Numbered from the stretch's first letter, positions 44,324-53,891 are shown. The stretch is DNA of 64,000 nucleotides from Candidatus Pseudobacter hemicellulosilyticus (GCA_029202545.1 CP119311.1:2728001-2792000); one strand, 5' to 3'. The notes: a model not told the origin generated them from the letters alone. Program-made: numbers and translations.

Positions 44324-44406
44324 ATGGCTTTCTGTACATTTTAACATTTTGATGCCGATATTAGAAGTTTTCGGCGGCAAAAGCAAAAGGCCAATAAACG
44401 GGATGT

Positions 44407-45084
44407 ATGAAGATACTTTTAATTGAAGATGAAGCCAGCGTGATCTCGGTGGTGCAACGCGGGCTTACGGAAGAAGGAATGGCGGTAAGTGTGGCGCTGG
44501 ATGGTCCTACCGGCCTGCAAATGGCCAGGGAGCACCATTTTGACGTACTGTTGCTGGATATTATGCTGCCAGGCATGAATGGGATAGAACTGTGCAAACA
44601 GCTGCGGAAGGAGGATGTTCATACCCCCGTGCTGATGATCACTGCGCTGGGCAGCACGGAAAATATTGTGACCGGCCTGGACAGTGGCGCGGATGATTAC
44701 CTGGTAAAGCCCTTTAAGCTGTCGGAGCTGAATGCCCGGATCAGGGCGCTCTCCCGCAGAAAGGTGGGCGGTAACCGCAGTGAGCACCTGTTGCAGGTGG
44801 GCGAGCTGCAGCTGAATACTGCGGCCAAGACCGTGATGCGGAATGATGTCCCCATCAGCTTAACCTCCACCGAGTTCCGGCTGCTGGAATTCTTTATGCG
44901 CAATGCCAACCGGGTACTCAGCAGGATGGAGATACTGGAGCATGTATGGGATATTAATTTCAATATGGGGACCAATGTGGTGGATGTTTATGTGAACTAT
45001 CTCCGTAAAAAAATAGACAAGAATTTTGACAATAAAATGATCCATACCCTTGTAGGGATGGGTTATATCCTGAAACCCGGCTGA
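44407..45084 (+). CDS. OmpR/PhoB-family response regulator
   Basis: 225 residues. Receiver domain with acidic pocket IEDE (7-9), phospho-acceptor Asp51 in LLLDIMLPGMNG, MITALGS and DDYLVKPFKLSELNARI. The C-terminal winged helix (SLTSTEFRLLEFFMRNANRV, RMEILEHVWD, VDVYVNYLRKKID, IHTLVGMGYIL) binds DNA. The histidine kinase gene begins 1 base after its stop. Confidence 0.95.
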   Translation: MKILLIEDEASVISVVQRGLTEEGMAVSVALDGPTGLQMAREHHFDVLLLDIMLPGMNGIELCKQLRKEDVHTPVLMITALGSTENIVTGLDSGADDYLVKPFKLSELNARIRALSRRKVGGNRSEHLLQVGELQLNTAAKTVMRNDVPISLTSTEFRLLEFFMRNANRVLSRMEILEHVWDINFNMGTNVVDVYVNYLRKKIDKNFDNKMIHTLVGMGYILKPG

Positions 45085-45085
45085 T

Positions 45086-46465
45086 ATGACCATACGCAGG
45101 AAGATCACTGGACTGATGACCATTCTCACGGCCGTAATTACGGTCATGCTGAGCGTATCCATCTATTATTTTACCAGCCAGTATATTGAAGACGATTTTT
45201 TCACAAGGATAAAGACCCGTGCGGGCGTAGCCGGCCAGGCCCGCTTTGAGGCCACTGACCATAATATGGCCTTCTATAACGAGATCCGGGAAAAGCACCT
45301 GCAGCGCCTGCCGGAAGAAAAAGAATATATCCTGGAGAACGGCGGGGCCACGGCCCTGCTGGATTCCCTGATACCCGGCGAGGCCCGTCCTTTCCTGCGC
45401 AATCTCCAGCTGAAAAAAGATGCGCGGCTGCGCAAAGGCGATAACTATTATTTCGGCACCACCTATGAGCATGCCGGCAGATCGTATATTATTATTCTTA
45501 CCGCCCAGCACCAGCAGGGGGCGCATTTGCTCAGTAACCTGGGGACCAACCTGCTTACGGGTTTTATCCTGTCCGTAGGTATTGTATTCCTGCTCAGTCA
45601 TATCCTGAGCAGGGAAGTGATGAGCCCTATACGGCATGTTATTGACAATGCCCGCAAGATATCAGCCTCCAACCTGCACCTGCGCCTGCAGGAGCGGAAA
45701 GGCAAGGCCAAAGGTGAGATGGCTGCGCTGACCCAGACCTTTAATGATATGCTGGACCGCCTGGAGACCTCCTTTGAGACCCAGAACAATTTCCTCAGTA
45801 AGGCGGCCCATGAGCTGCGCACACCGCTCACCGCTATCAGTGGTGAGGCGGAGCTGGCCCTGAGCAAACCGCGCTCGGCGGATGAATATATCAAGGCGCT
45901 GATCGTCATTGCCCGCCAGGCCGAGCAGCTGGAGCACCATACCAGCAGCCTGCTGGAACTGGCGCAGGCCGGTTATAACAGCAAGGAGCCTTTTATGTCT
46001 GAACTGCGCCTGGATGAACTGCTGTTCTCTGTAAAAAGACTGGTGGATTTCACCGACCCGGAGAACAAAGTGCAAATGGATTTTAACAACCTGCCTGAGC
46101 TGGACTACCAGATCACTATTGCCGGTAATGCCAATCTACTCAAACTGGCCCTGGCCAATATTGTGCAGAACGGGGTCAAATATTCCAATAACCAGCCTGT
46201 ATATGTTTCCCTCAGCAGTGATGAGGCGCATTGTATCATTAGTGTCCGCGATACCGGCATTGGTATCCCGGAAAAGGAATTGAAATACATCTTTGACCCC
46301 TTTTTCCGGGCTTCTAATACCAATCCTTTTAAAGGATATGGTATCGGGTTACCGCTGGCCCAGAAAATTATCCGCCTGCACCGGGGGCAGCTCCGCTACT
46401 ATTCCCGTGAGCATGAGGGCACTACGGTGCAATTGTTCTTCCCTTTTGTCTGGAAACCGGATTAG
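45086..46465 (+). CDS. Sensor histidine kinase
   Basis: 459 residues. Two membrane spans (ITGLMTILTAVITVMLSVSI and GFILSVGIVFLLSHI) enclose a periplasmic sensor of about 135 residues. HAMP linker next, then DHp with phospho-His in KAAHELRTPLTAISGE, and HATPase_c with NIVQNGVKYS (N box), DTGIGIPEKELKYIFDPFFR, and GYGIGLPLAQKI. Partner of the adjacent regulator. Signal unknown; neighbours suggest ion or envelope stress. Confidence 0.95.
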   Translation: MTIRRKITGLMTILTAVITVMLSVSIYYFTSQYIEDDFFTRIKTRAGVAGQARFEATDHNMAFYNEIREKHLQRLPEEKEYILENGGATALLDSLIPGEARPFLRNLQLKKDARLRKGDNYYFGTTYEHAGRSYIIILTAQHQQGAHLLSNLGTNLLTGFILSVGIVFLLSHILSREVMSPIRHVIDNARKISASNLHLRLQERKGKAKGEMAALTQTFNDMLDRLETSFETQNNFLSKAAHELRTPLTAISGEAELALSKPRSADEYIKALIVIARQAEQLEHHTSSLLELAQAGYNSKEPFMSELRLDELLFSVKRLVDFTDPENKVQMDFNNLPELDYQITIAGNANLLKLALANIVQNGVKYSNNQPVYVSLSSDEAHCIISVRDTGIGIPEKELKYIFDPFFRASNTNPFKGYGIGLPLAQKIIRLHRGQLRYYSREHEGTTVQLFFPFVWKPD

Positions 46466-46483
46466 ATATATTATAAGAACCTT

Positions 46484-46521
46484 CTAATGCCACTCTAATG
46501 CTCCCCTTAAGCCATGCTAAT
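46484..46521 (+). promoter_or_regulatory. Four direct repeats with 11-bp period (CTAATGC-like), candidate OmpR-type binding array
   Basis: CTAATGC at 46484, CTAATGC at 46495, the weaker CTTAAGC at 46506, and CTAATGG at 46517 start exactly 11 bases apart. OmpR/PhoB-type regulators bind direct repeats with a period of about 11 bp. The array lies 48 bp before the ATG of the Usp-like gene and just behind the kinase gene, pointing to regulation of the downstream pair by the adjacent two-component system. Confidence 0.6.
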
Positions 46522-46568
46522 GGCGCCATGGTAATTTTGGTTATTCATTCATCCGAAATACTATTATC

Positions 46569-47258
46569 ATGGCAACAACTATTATCATTCCCTCAAAAGG
46601 CACTGCGGCCTGCATCAACCAGCTTGCCCTTGCATTAGACCTGTTCAGGGATGTCAGTATCCATTGCATTTTCCTGCAGATACGTCCCATGCCGGATAAT
46701 CTGAACGATATGATGACCCTGGGCCGGGATTCCAGCAAATTCGGCTTCTTTGACCAGGCATTTTATGATGGGGTTGAAGAGATGAAAGCGTTGTATCCTA
46801 AAAGGCTGACCGTTTCCGCGGAATATTTTTACGGGGATTCCTCTACCGTGTTCCGTAATTATGTGGACCATAAAGCCGCCGACCTGGTCTTATACGATAA
46901 GCAGGAATGGTTTGATTCCAAAAGATCCATGGGCGTGAACGTCTTTAAGATGGTCAGTCGCTGCGGCTGTGAGCTGATGTATATTTCCGGTGGTCATGCA
47001 CAACTGGAAAGGACAGGCAAAACACCAGAGCCCGCTACAGCGCCTGTACCCGCACAGGCCCCGGCCAATGCGCCCGCAGGTGTACTGTACCAGTACAATG
47101 CACTTGATTCCAAACTGAATGCCCTGCAGAATGCTATTGACAGCAATCGCGTGGTATCCCGGAGAGTGAGCAATCTTTCCCGCTATTTCCTGAATGAGAA
47201 CGTCATGGAAAAAATGCTGCTGAAAGCGGAGTGCTCTCTGTTGCTGCTGAAGAGTTAG
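46569..47258 (+). CDS. Universal-stress-protein-like protein with C-terminal extension
   Basis: 229 residues. The N-terminal 145 residues (TTIIIPSKGTAACINQLALA, VSIHCIFLQIRPM, AADLVLYDKQEWFDS, CGCELMYISGG) have the alternating strand-helix layout of UspA/HUP-fold proteins, without an evident ATP-binding GxxG. A Pro/Ala-rich linker (PEPATAPVPAQAPANAPAG) leads to a helical tail. Function unknown; probably stress-related. 29 bp before the bestrophin gene, likely one operon. Confidence 0.55.
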   Translation: MATTIIIPSKGTAACINQLALALDLFRDVSIHCIFLQIRPMPDNLNDMMTLGRDSSKFGFFDQAFYDGVEEMKALYPKRLTVSAEYFYGDSSTVFRNYVDHKAADLVLYDKQEWFDSKRSMGVNVFKMVSRCGCELMYISGGHAQLERTGKTPEPATAPVPAQAPANAPAGVLYQYNALDSKLNALQNAIDSNRVVSRRVSNLSRYFLNENVMEKMLLKAECSLLLLKS

Positions 47259-47287
47259 ACATTGATTCATCATTTAAAGCGTAGACT

Positions 47288-48217
47288 ATGTTGTTGAGAG
47301 GAAGGATCCCGGTTACTTATATCATTAATAAGATAAAATACGAAGTCCTGGCTATTGCCCTGTACGCCACCCTGGTGTGGTTTTTCAGGGAGGATTTGAA
47401 AATACAGCATATCACTATTCCGCTGGGCGTGCCTACCATCCTGGGTACCGTACTTTCCCTGCTGCTGGCTTTCCGTTCCAACCAGGCCTATGACCGCTGG
47501 TGGGAAGCGCGGATGATCTGGGGCGCTATAGTGAATGACTCCCGCACTTTCCAGCGCCAGGTGCTCAGCTTTATGCAGATCCCTTATACGGCTGATGGAG
47601 AGACCAACGAATTCCAGAAGCGTATGGTGAACCGGCAGATAGCCTGGTGTTACAGCCTGGGTAATTCCCTGCGCAAGCAGAATTCCATGGAAGGACTGGA
47701 CCGGTATGTTTCCAAAAAGGAAATGAATTTTATCCAGTCTATCGATAATGCGCCTTCTGCCATTATCAACCTCCACGGCAAAGATATCCGCATGGCCCTG
47801 GAAGAAGGATGGATCAACGAGTTTCAACAGGTCTCTATGGACGAGACGCTTACCCGTCTCTGTGATTCCATGGGAAAATGTGAGCGCATCAAAAGCACCG
47901 TATTCCCTACCACCTACAGCCTGTACCTCCACTGGGCGCTTTATTTCTTTATCCTGCTGCTGCCCTTTGGTGTGATTGAATATGTGGGGGTCATCGAGAT
48001 CCCGCTGGTGACCATGCTGGCCTCTTTCTTTCTCCTGATTGAAAAAATGGCCGTACACCTCCAGGATCCCTTTGAGAATAAACCCACAGATACGCCAATG
48101 ACGGCCATTGCCCGCAATATTGAGCGGAACCTGAAACAGGTGATGGAAGGACAGGATCATCATCACCTGATCCCCGAAGCCGTACCTGTGCCGTCCAAGC
48201 ACTACTATATACTCTAA
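47288..48217 (+). CDS. Bestrophin-family (UPF0187) anion channel
   Basis: 309 residues. Signatures: LLAFRSNQAYDRWWEARMIW (the conserved RxNxAYDRWWEAR element), LGVPTILGTVLSLL, and PTTYSLYLHWALYFFILLLP with PFGVIEYVGVIEIPLVTMLA near the C-terminus, then DPFENKPTDTPM. Bacterial bestrophins are pentameric channels. A role in ion balance fits the antiporter, Usp-like and two-component neighbours. Confidence 0.9.
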   Translation: MLLRGRIPVTYIINKIKYEVLAIALYATLVWFFREDLKIQHITIPLGVPTILGTVLSLLLAFRSNQAYDRWWEARMIWGAIVNDSRTFQRQVLSFMQIPYTADGETNEFQKRMVNRQIAWCYSLGNSLRKQNSMEGLDRYVSKKEMNFIQSIDNAPSAIINLHGKDIRMALEEGWINEFQQVSMDETLTRLCDSMGKCERIKSTVFPTTYSLYLHWALYFFILLLPFGVIEYVGVIEIPLVTMLASFFLLIEKMAVHLQDPFENKPTDTPMTAIARNIERNLKQVMEGQDHHHLIPEAVPVPSKHYYIL

Positions 48218-48282
48218 ACCCCGGACTTGTCAGGCAGTGTACAATATTTTTCTTGTCAGTACTGCCAGGTGTCAGGCTGCAT

Positions 48283-48324
48283 GGCCGCTGAATATCAGCG
48301 AGGCTATGCGGCCTTCACCTTTTT
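48283..48324 (+). terminator. Likely terminator with nested hairpin
   Basis: Outer stem GGCCGC/GCGGCC encloses an overlapping CGCTGA/TCAGCG hairpin, and is followed within a few bases by a TTTTTT run. It lies 66 bp after the bestrophin stop. The rest of the 279-bp gap up to 48497 shows no gene. Confidence 0.55.
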
Positions 48325-48496
48325 TAGGGGTAAGGAAAACAAGGGTTTAGCGCTTCATTGACGTACCTGTCCTGCTTGTACACACGCTGGTCCTGCATGC
48401 ATTGTATCCTAATCAGGACGCATAGTGTACTGCTTTCCCTGGTTGATCAGATAGATTTATAGGGTTATTCTTCTTGCCATTTAAAACCTTATTAAA

Positions 48497-51400
48497 ATGA
48501 TCCTACGTCTACGTTCAACCAGGGGCGGCTCCGGCCTGCCCGTCCTGATGGTCGTGGCCATCCTTCTTTTACTGATCACTGCTTTCAAACCGCCCCTTTC
48601 TTCCCGGCCCCCTGCTGTTGCTGATCCGCCCGGCAGGACCCTGTCGGCCTTTGGTAACCTGCCGGATACCGTGCCCAGCCAGGAGGTCAGCTTCAGCTTT
48701 ACCCTGGCCCAGTCCCGCATTACCAGCGCCGGGGTATACACGGCTGATAGTGTCCTGGTCAGGACCCTCTGGAGTAATGTACGTTATCCCGCAGGCACCC
48801 ATACCGGGGTCTGGGATGGTACTACCGATGAGGCGCAGCTGGCGGGCAATGGCACGTATTACATTAAGGTGATCAGCAGCAATGCCAGCTATACCTGGGA
48901 AGGGACTATTGGCAATACCTCCGATGCCGATACCGGCATCACGGTGCAGCGCGGTCTCAAGGCTATGAATGCCATGATCATTCTCGGTAATTATGCCTAT
49001 TACACCAAGGCTTATTCGGAAACCAGTCCCAGCCAGTACAAAATGCATGTAGACACCCCTGGCCGCCGGATAAGGATCCAGCCCACCGGCACCAGCGACC
49101 AGGCTACCGAGTTTATTGCCACCGATGGGGTCAATGTGTACTGGGCAGGTCCCGATGGGCGTGATACCTTGCAGAGCTTTGTCTTTGTAACCGCTGTGAG
49201 CAACAATGCCGACGTCCTGTTCCCTGCCGGCGTAGCACTGAAGATGAAGGTGGGCAGGACCTATCCCAGTACGCTGGACACCAGCAAGATCACCAATGCC
49301 AGCATCACGGGGCTGGCCGTCCAGGTGACCGGCTCCTTTTTCCTTACTGCCCGCTCCGGACAGAACCGGGTGCGTGTCCTCAGTAAAACAACCGGCGGGC
49401 TGGTCAATACGTTTACGCTGACCAATCCCGGCGTTATGATCGCCGATTCGTCCAATAATATCTGGATCACCCATACAGCCAGTGGCGTCCGGAAAGTAGA
49501 GCAGTTCAGTGTGGACAATGCTGGCAACCTGAGCAGTACGGGTATCAGCTTTACCGGGGCCACAGATCCCATGGCCATCTCCCTGGTGCCGGGTGGCCAG
49601 ACCCTGGTGGTGGCCGATGCGGGCAATCACCAGCTGAAAGCCTTCAGCACGGCCACCGGCGCCGCCGAATGGAGTTATGGCCTGGCAGGTGGGTATGCCA
49701 ATGGTCCTGATGTCAGCAATGATAAATTCTACTGGCGGGATGCACGCGGCAAAGTGGGCGCCTTTATCGCCTTTGAGGCCGACAGCAGTTTCTGGGTAGG
49801 CGATGTGGGCAATAACAGGGTACAGCATTACAGCTGGAGCCGCAGCTTCCTCAACCGCATGCAGTATATCCAGGGCTTTTACAATTGCAATGTGGATGGC
49901 GGTGATTCCTCCCGCGTATTTGCCGAATACCTGGAATACCATATCGATTACAGCAAACCGCTGGGGCATAACAATGGCTCCTGGGAACTGGTGAAGAACT
50001 GGGGCTATACCGTGCGTGCTTTCCGAGACGATACCTATAACCGGATGAAGGCGGTCAACACCCTGCCCAATGGCCGTACCTATGCCATGTTCATTGACGA
50101 TTCCCTGGCAACAAAAAAATGGGAGATCGCCGAGTTACCCGCTACCGGTAACCTGCGGTTTACCGGGGTCAGTCTGACCTATGATTACTCCCTGTTGTAT
50201 CCCGATGGCTCCCTCCGCAAAATGCCCCGCCGGATCATTGGACAGCCCATCATCCTGACCCGCAGACCGCTGACCGGTTTTACCGCTGCGTTTAATCCGC
50301 AATGGGGTTCAGCCGCGACCATTGCCACTACGCCGTCTTTTACGGGCCGGGATCCGGGCTTTGGCGGCAATACCAATAAGCTGCGCACCGGTGAAATGAC
50401 CAGTACCAATGTCAACCTTCTCTTCGATGGCGGCGGTGCTGCGGATGGATACAATAATTATCACCTGGGCGGCATTAAGACCGGCGCTACCCAATGGCTA
50501 TGGCGTACTGCCCTTAGCACCAAAAAAGATTATACCGGTCCTTTCCCTACAGATGGCAGTTATGATATTGGCAACAACGTGGAATACTCCGGTGTATCGG
50601 CCATGGCGGCCGGCCGGCATATTTTCTGGGGTTATCATGGCGAGTTCTGGAAGAACAGCCAGACCAACAAATGGCACCATGTGTACGACAATGGCCTGCT
50701 GGTAGCGCAGTTCGGCATCACCGGGCCGGAAGTGGCCGGCAGGGAATCCTATCCTGAAATGGCCGGCAATGCCTTCAGTGCGGCCATCGTGCGCATGAAT
50801 GCCGACAGCATTTACCTGTACCACAATGATGAAGGACATCATGGCGGTATCCATCGCTGGCTGCTCAGCGGTCTGAGTACCGTGCAGGAGCAGGTGATCC
50901 CGGTAACCTTTACGGTGGGTGGAAAGGGATTGATGGCGGCTTACTATAATGAGCCGCGGCTGAATAATTTCTATCATGCGGGCAGCAGGGTGGACAGTAT
51001 GGTCTATATCCACGATCTGGATAGCATTGGTGTAACGAATGCCAGTCGCTTCTCCGTGATCTGGACAGGGTATGTGCAGCCGCAGTATTCCGAGAAGTAT
51101 ATTTTCTATGCCAGCGCCAATAAAGGAGTGCGGTTGTTTGTAGGCGATAGCCTGCTGGTAGATACTGTAACGGCCAGCAGCTCCGGAGAATACAGTGATA
51201 CCATTCCTTTACAGGCGGCCCTGCGTTATCCGGTACGGATGGAAGTGTACCAGGATGGCGGTACGGCTTCGGCGGGTCTGTCGTGGAGCAGCCCCAGTCT
51301 GGCCAAATCGCCCATTCCTCCGTCCAGGTTCACACCTGCGGCCTATCCTGATTATTCAGGCGGGTATGATCTGCTGGAGCGACTGCCCTATTACACCACA

Positions 51401-52351
51401 CTGAAGCATGATCTCTATGGCTGGAAGCGGGATACTGTGGTGGATGAAATACCGCCGCAGGGACAATACACACCATTCTGGCGGGCCTTTACCAATCTGA
51501 AGGGCTACAACACACGTCATCCCAACCTGAATATTCAATACCAGCAAAAGGATATGGATACCAATACGGTGACCCGTCAGCTGGGACCGGTGATCCCGGG
51601 GCTTAGTAATTGGACCCTGTCCGGAATCATCAGCTACAACGGCAATTCTCCCAACGAGGGGCATCGCTATATAGGAACGGATGGCTCAGGCGGCAGTTTC
51701 CTGGAATTGCTGGATGATAATGGCAAAATACTGCTGCGCTTTTTCTGGAATATGAACTATGATACCAAAGTAACCAGGTTGTTTGTTAATAATATCATTC
51801 TTGATTCTGCTCATGATAATACGATGAAGCTTGTCTATGGCATTCCCCAGGAGCTGGAGGTATCCATGCAGAACGATAGTGTGCGGGTGAAATATGGGCC
51901 CTATCCGGTGCTCACTGTGCCTAAGCTGGAAGCTGCGGCTGTCTGGAACAGGCTTGGTCATCTGCGGTATTACTGCTGGACAAAGACCTTCAACTCTCTC
52001 AGGCAGATTGATTTTATCAGCCTGCATTATACTACCAGTACGGGTGTTGGCGGCAGTTCGCAGAAGCAAGTCGCCCAGGTGCTGGACCTGCTGCCGGAGA
52101 GAACGGCCAAACGGTTTGGGCTTTATCCCAACCCGCTGACCGGAACCGTATTCTATGTGAAAGTGCCTGCCAAAGCGGGCGGACAGCTGCGCATACAGCT
52201 GACGGATCTTTCCGGTAAAACCGTTTTCCTGCGTAGGGTCAATGCGCCGGAGAACAGCGACTATCCGCTGATCCTGCCGCAGCCTTTGCCACCGGGCGTG
52301 TATGTGGTGAGTATCAATAACCAGTATACGGAGAAGTTACTGGTGCGGTAG
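48497..52351 (+). CDS. Large secreted multidomain protein with PA14 domain and T9SS sorting signal
   Basis: 1284 residues. N-terminal signal anchor (LPVLMVVAILLLLITAFK). FlgD/Ig-like part (TLWSNVRYPAGTHTGVWDGT). A beta-propeller-like region with NHL-type strands follows (SLVPGGQTLVVADAGNHQLK, FEADSSFWVGDVGNNRVQHY). A PA14-type segment at about 815-945 (GLMAAYYNEPRLNNFY…YIFYASANKGVRLFVGDSLL) suggests carbohydrate binding. The C-terminal 75 residues (FGLYPNPLTGTVFYVKVP, LTDLSGKTVFLR, LPPGVYVVSINNQYTEKLLV) are a type A T9SS sorting domain, so the protein should be exported and surface-attached. No catalytic domain recognised. Confidence 0.8.
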   Translation: MILRLRSTRGGSGLPVLMVVAILLLLITAFKPPLSSRPPAVADPPGRTLSAFGNLPDTVPSQEVSFSFTLAQSRITSAGVYTADSVLVRTLWSNVRYPAGTHTGVWDGTTDEAQLAGNGTYYIKVISSNASYTWEGTIGNTSDADTGITVQRGLKAMNAMIILGNYAYYTKAYSETSPSQYKMHVDTPGRRIRIQPTGTSDQATEFIATDGVNVYWAGPDGRDTLQSFVFVTAVSNNADVLFPAGVALKMKVGRTYPSTLDTSKITNASITGLAVQVTGSFFLTARSGQNRVRVLSKTTGGLVNTFTLTNPGVMIADSSNNIWITHTASGVRKVEQFSVDNAGNLSSTGISFTGATDPMAISLVPGGQTLVVADAGNHQLKAFSTATGAAEWSYGLAGGYANGPDVSNDKFYWRDARGKVGAFIAFEADSSFWVGDVGNNRVQHYSWSRSFLNRMQYIQGFYNCNVDGGDSSRVFAEYLEYHIDYSKPLGHNNGSWELVKNWGYTVRAFRDDTYNRMKAVNTLPNGRTYAMFIDDSLATKKWEIAELPATGNLRFTGVSLTYDYSLLYPDGSLRKMPRRIIGQPIILTRRPLTGFTAAFNPQWGSAATIATTPSFTGRDPGFGGNTNKLRTGEMTSTNVNLLFDGGGAADGYNNYHLGGIKTGATQWLWRTALSTKKDYTGPFPTDGSYDIGNNVEYSGVSAMAAGRHIFWGYHGEFWKNSQTNKWHHVYDNGLLVAQFGITGPEVAGRESYPEMAGNAFSAAIVRMNADSIYLYHNDEGHHGGIHRWLLSGLSTVQEQVIPVTFTVGGKGLMAAYYNEPRLNNFYHAGSRVDSMVYIHDLDSIGVTNASRFSVIWTGYVQPQYSEKYIFYASANKGVRLFVGDSLLVDTVTASSSGEYSDTIPLQAALRYPVRMEVYQDGGTASAGLSWSSPSLAKSPIPPSRFTPAAYPDYSGGYDLLERLPYYTTLKHDLYGWKRDTVVDEIPPQGQYTPFWRAFTNLKGYNTRHPNLNIQYQQKDMDTNTVTRQLGPVIPGLSNWTLSGIISYNGNSPNEGHRYIGTDGSGGSFLELLDDNGKILLRFFWNMNYDTKVTRLFVNNIILDSAHDNTMKLVYGIPQELEVSMQNDSVRVKYGPYPVLTVPKLEAAAVWNRLGHLRYYCWTKTFNSLRQIDFISLHYTTSTGVGGSSQKQVAQVLDLLPERTAKRFGLYPNPLTGTVFYVKVPAKAGGQLRIQLTDLSGKTVFLRRVNAPENSDYPLILPQPLPPGVYVVSINNQYTEKLLVR

Positions 52352-52398
52352 GAGGGCATGAAAATGCCGCCTCATTACTGAATGAGTTATACGGAATA

Positions 52399-52428
52399 GG
52401 GTGTTGCCTGCTGAAGGCGACACCCTTT
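52399..52428 (+). terminator. Rho-independent terminator after the T9SS protein
   Basis: Stem GGGTGTTGCC/GGCGACACCC (one T-G pair), 7-base loop, then TTTCT. 48 bp after the stop. Confidence 0.7.
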
Positions 52429-52601
52429 CTGTTTGTAGCTGACAGGTGCTGCTATCGGGATAGCTGGACCTGGCGGCTTTGGATAGTGTGTGGGGGCACT
52501 TGTTGAGTTCGGAAATGGTATTATGAGCTTTGTGTAGCTGTGGGGTAAGCTGCGGGAAGGAGGTCGGGGCTGTCGGGCCGGCTGCAAATCTTGCGGGACT
52601 G

Positions 52602-52815
52602 CATAAAAAAAGGCCGGATAGAAATCCAGCCCGCTTTTTTATCCAATATCCTATGAAAAACCGGGTAGTATAGTATCAAATCCGTGCCAGAACCTGAAAC
52701 CCGCTACAGGACTGGGTTCTGTGTTTTGGCATTGAGTGAATCCGGCCCGCGGCGGGAATTTTCTTCCAGAAATGAGATTGGGACGAACCAGGGATGTAGC
52801 TGAAGTTCGATAGGG
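52602..52815 (+). repeat. Structured intergenic repeat, copy 1
   Basis: Core of about 215 bp. Parts in order: an A7/T6-flanked hairpin (GGC-GGAT…ATCC-GCC, 52611-52640); an A-rich spacer; an imperfect hairpin from GCCAGAACC (52686-52694) to GGTTCTG (52715-52721) and TGGC (52727-52730), with inner CCTG/CAGG; a GC-rich palindrome CCCGCGGCGGG (52746-52756); and a conserved tail ending gttcgataggg. Orientation is arbitrary. About 90% identical by eye to copies 2-4. Confidence 0.9.
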
Positions 52816-53100
52816 CAGAGGGGAATCGGCTCCTTGGTTGCTCTGGTAGACCCCGTGGGGCTGTTCTGTGTACTTAAACTTCAATAAGCCTGTTTGTTGA
52901 TGAGGTGCAGTCAGGGGCGTTTTATTGGCCGTCAGGTATGTCGGTTGGCTGATACTGTTTGAGTGCAGCAGGCTATGCCTCTTTGTACCGGGAATTGATA
53001 AATGAAAAGTGGATTTAGCTGAGCGTTTAAGTCACCTTACAGGTATTTGGTGAGGGATGAAATTTGAGAGTCGCCATTGGCCAAGTCCTTCGCTTGTGGG

Positions 53101-53315
53101 CATAAAAAAAGGCCAGATAGAAATCCAGCCCGCTTTTTTATCCAATATCCTATGAAAAACCGAGTAGTATAGTATCAAATCCGTGCCAGAACCTGAAACC
53201 CGCTACAGGACTGGGTTCTGTGTTTTGGTAATGCGCAAATCCGGCCCGCGGCGGGAATTTTATTCCAGAAATGAGATTGGGACGAACCAGGGATGTAGCT
53301 GGAGTTCGATAGGGG
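53101..53315 (+). repeat. Structured intergenic repeat, copy 2
   Basis: Same core and hairpins as copy 1, starting 499 bp later. It keeps GCCAGAACC…GGTTCTG, but the distal TGGC is changed to TGGT. Followed by the short spacer type (with gagctgctgta and gctgcctgttg words), which also follows copy 4. Confidence 0.9.
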
Positions 53316-53439
53316 CTGAGGGCGGGATTTCATGCCTGCTGGACGAGTACATTTATCCGGTGAATTGAGCTGCTGTAAGAGGTGAGATTTCAAGCTGCCT
53401 GTTGCTGGGGAGGTTTGTCTTTGGTTCTTCGCTTGTGGG

Positions 53440-53653
53440 TATAAAAAAAGGCCAGATAGAAATCCAGCCCGCTTTTTTATCCAATATCCTATGAAAAACC
53501 GGGTAGTATAGTATCAAATCCGTGCCAGAACCTGAAACTCGCTACAGGACTGGATCCTGTATTTTGGCATTAAGCAAATCCGGCCCGCGGCGGGAATTTT
53601 TTTCCAGAAATGAGATTGGGACGAACCAGGGATGTAGCTGGAGTTCGATAGGA
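53440..53653 (+). repeat. Structured intergenic repeat, copy 3
   Basis: Starts 339 bp after copy 2. The second hairpin arm reads GGATCCTG instead of GGGTTCTG. Followed by the long spacer type (caataagcctgtttgttga and gaggtgcagtca words), which also follows copy 1. Confidence 0.9.
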
Positions 53654-53832
53654 GCGGAGGGGAATCGGCTCCCTGGCAGACCTGGGGTTCTGTCCAGTGT
53701 ATTTAAACCTCAATAAGCCTGTTTGTTGATGAGGTGCAGTCATAGGTGTTTTTTGTTAGCTGTCAGATATGGCTTTTGGCTGATGCTATTGGGTAGAGGG
53801 GGAGTGTGGGTTACTGTTTTAATTCTTTGTCT

Positions 53833-53867
53833 GTAGCCTGGAAGCTGTTCAATGGAATGTAGGCTAC
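53833..53867. repeat. Inverted repeat inside the second long spacer
   Basis: GTAGCCT (53833-53839) and AGGCTAC (53861-53867). It lies in the part of the copy 3-4 spacer that has no match in the copy 1-2 spacer. Confidence 0.5.
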
Positions 53868-53891
53868 ATCTCTGGACGAGCCCTTAATGGT

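Noticed and set aside
48569..49969. 466-codon minus-strand frame inside the T9SS protein gene
   Set aside because: Purely antisense to a well-supported coding sequence; His/Gly/Ala-rich shadow without recognisable motifs.
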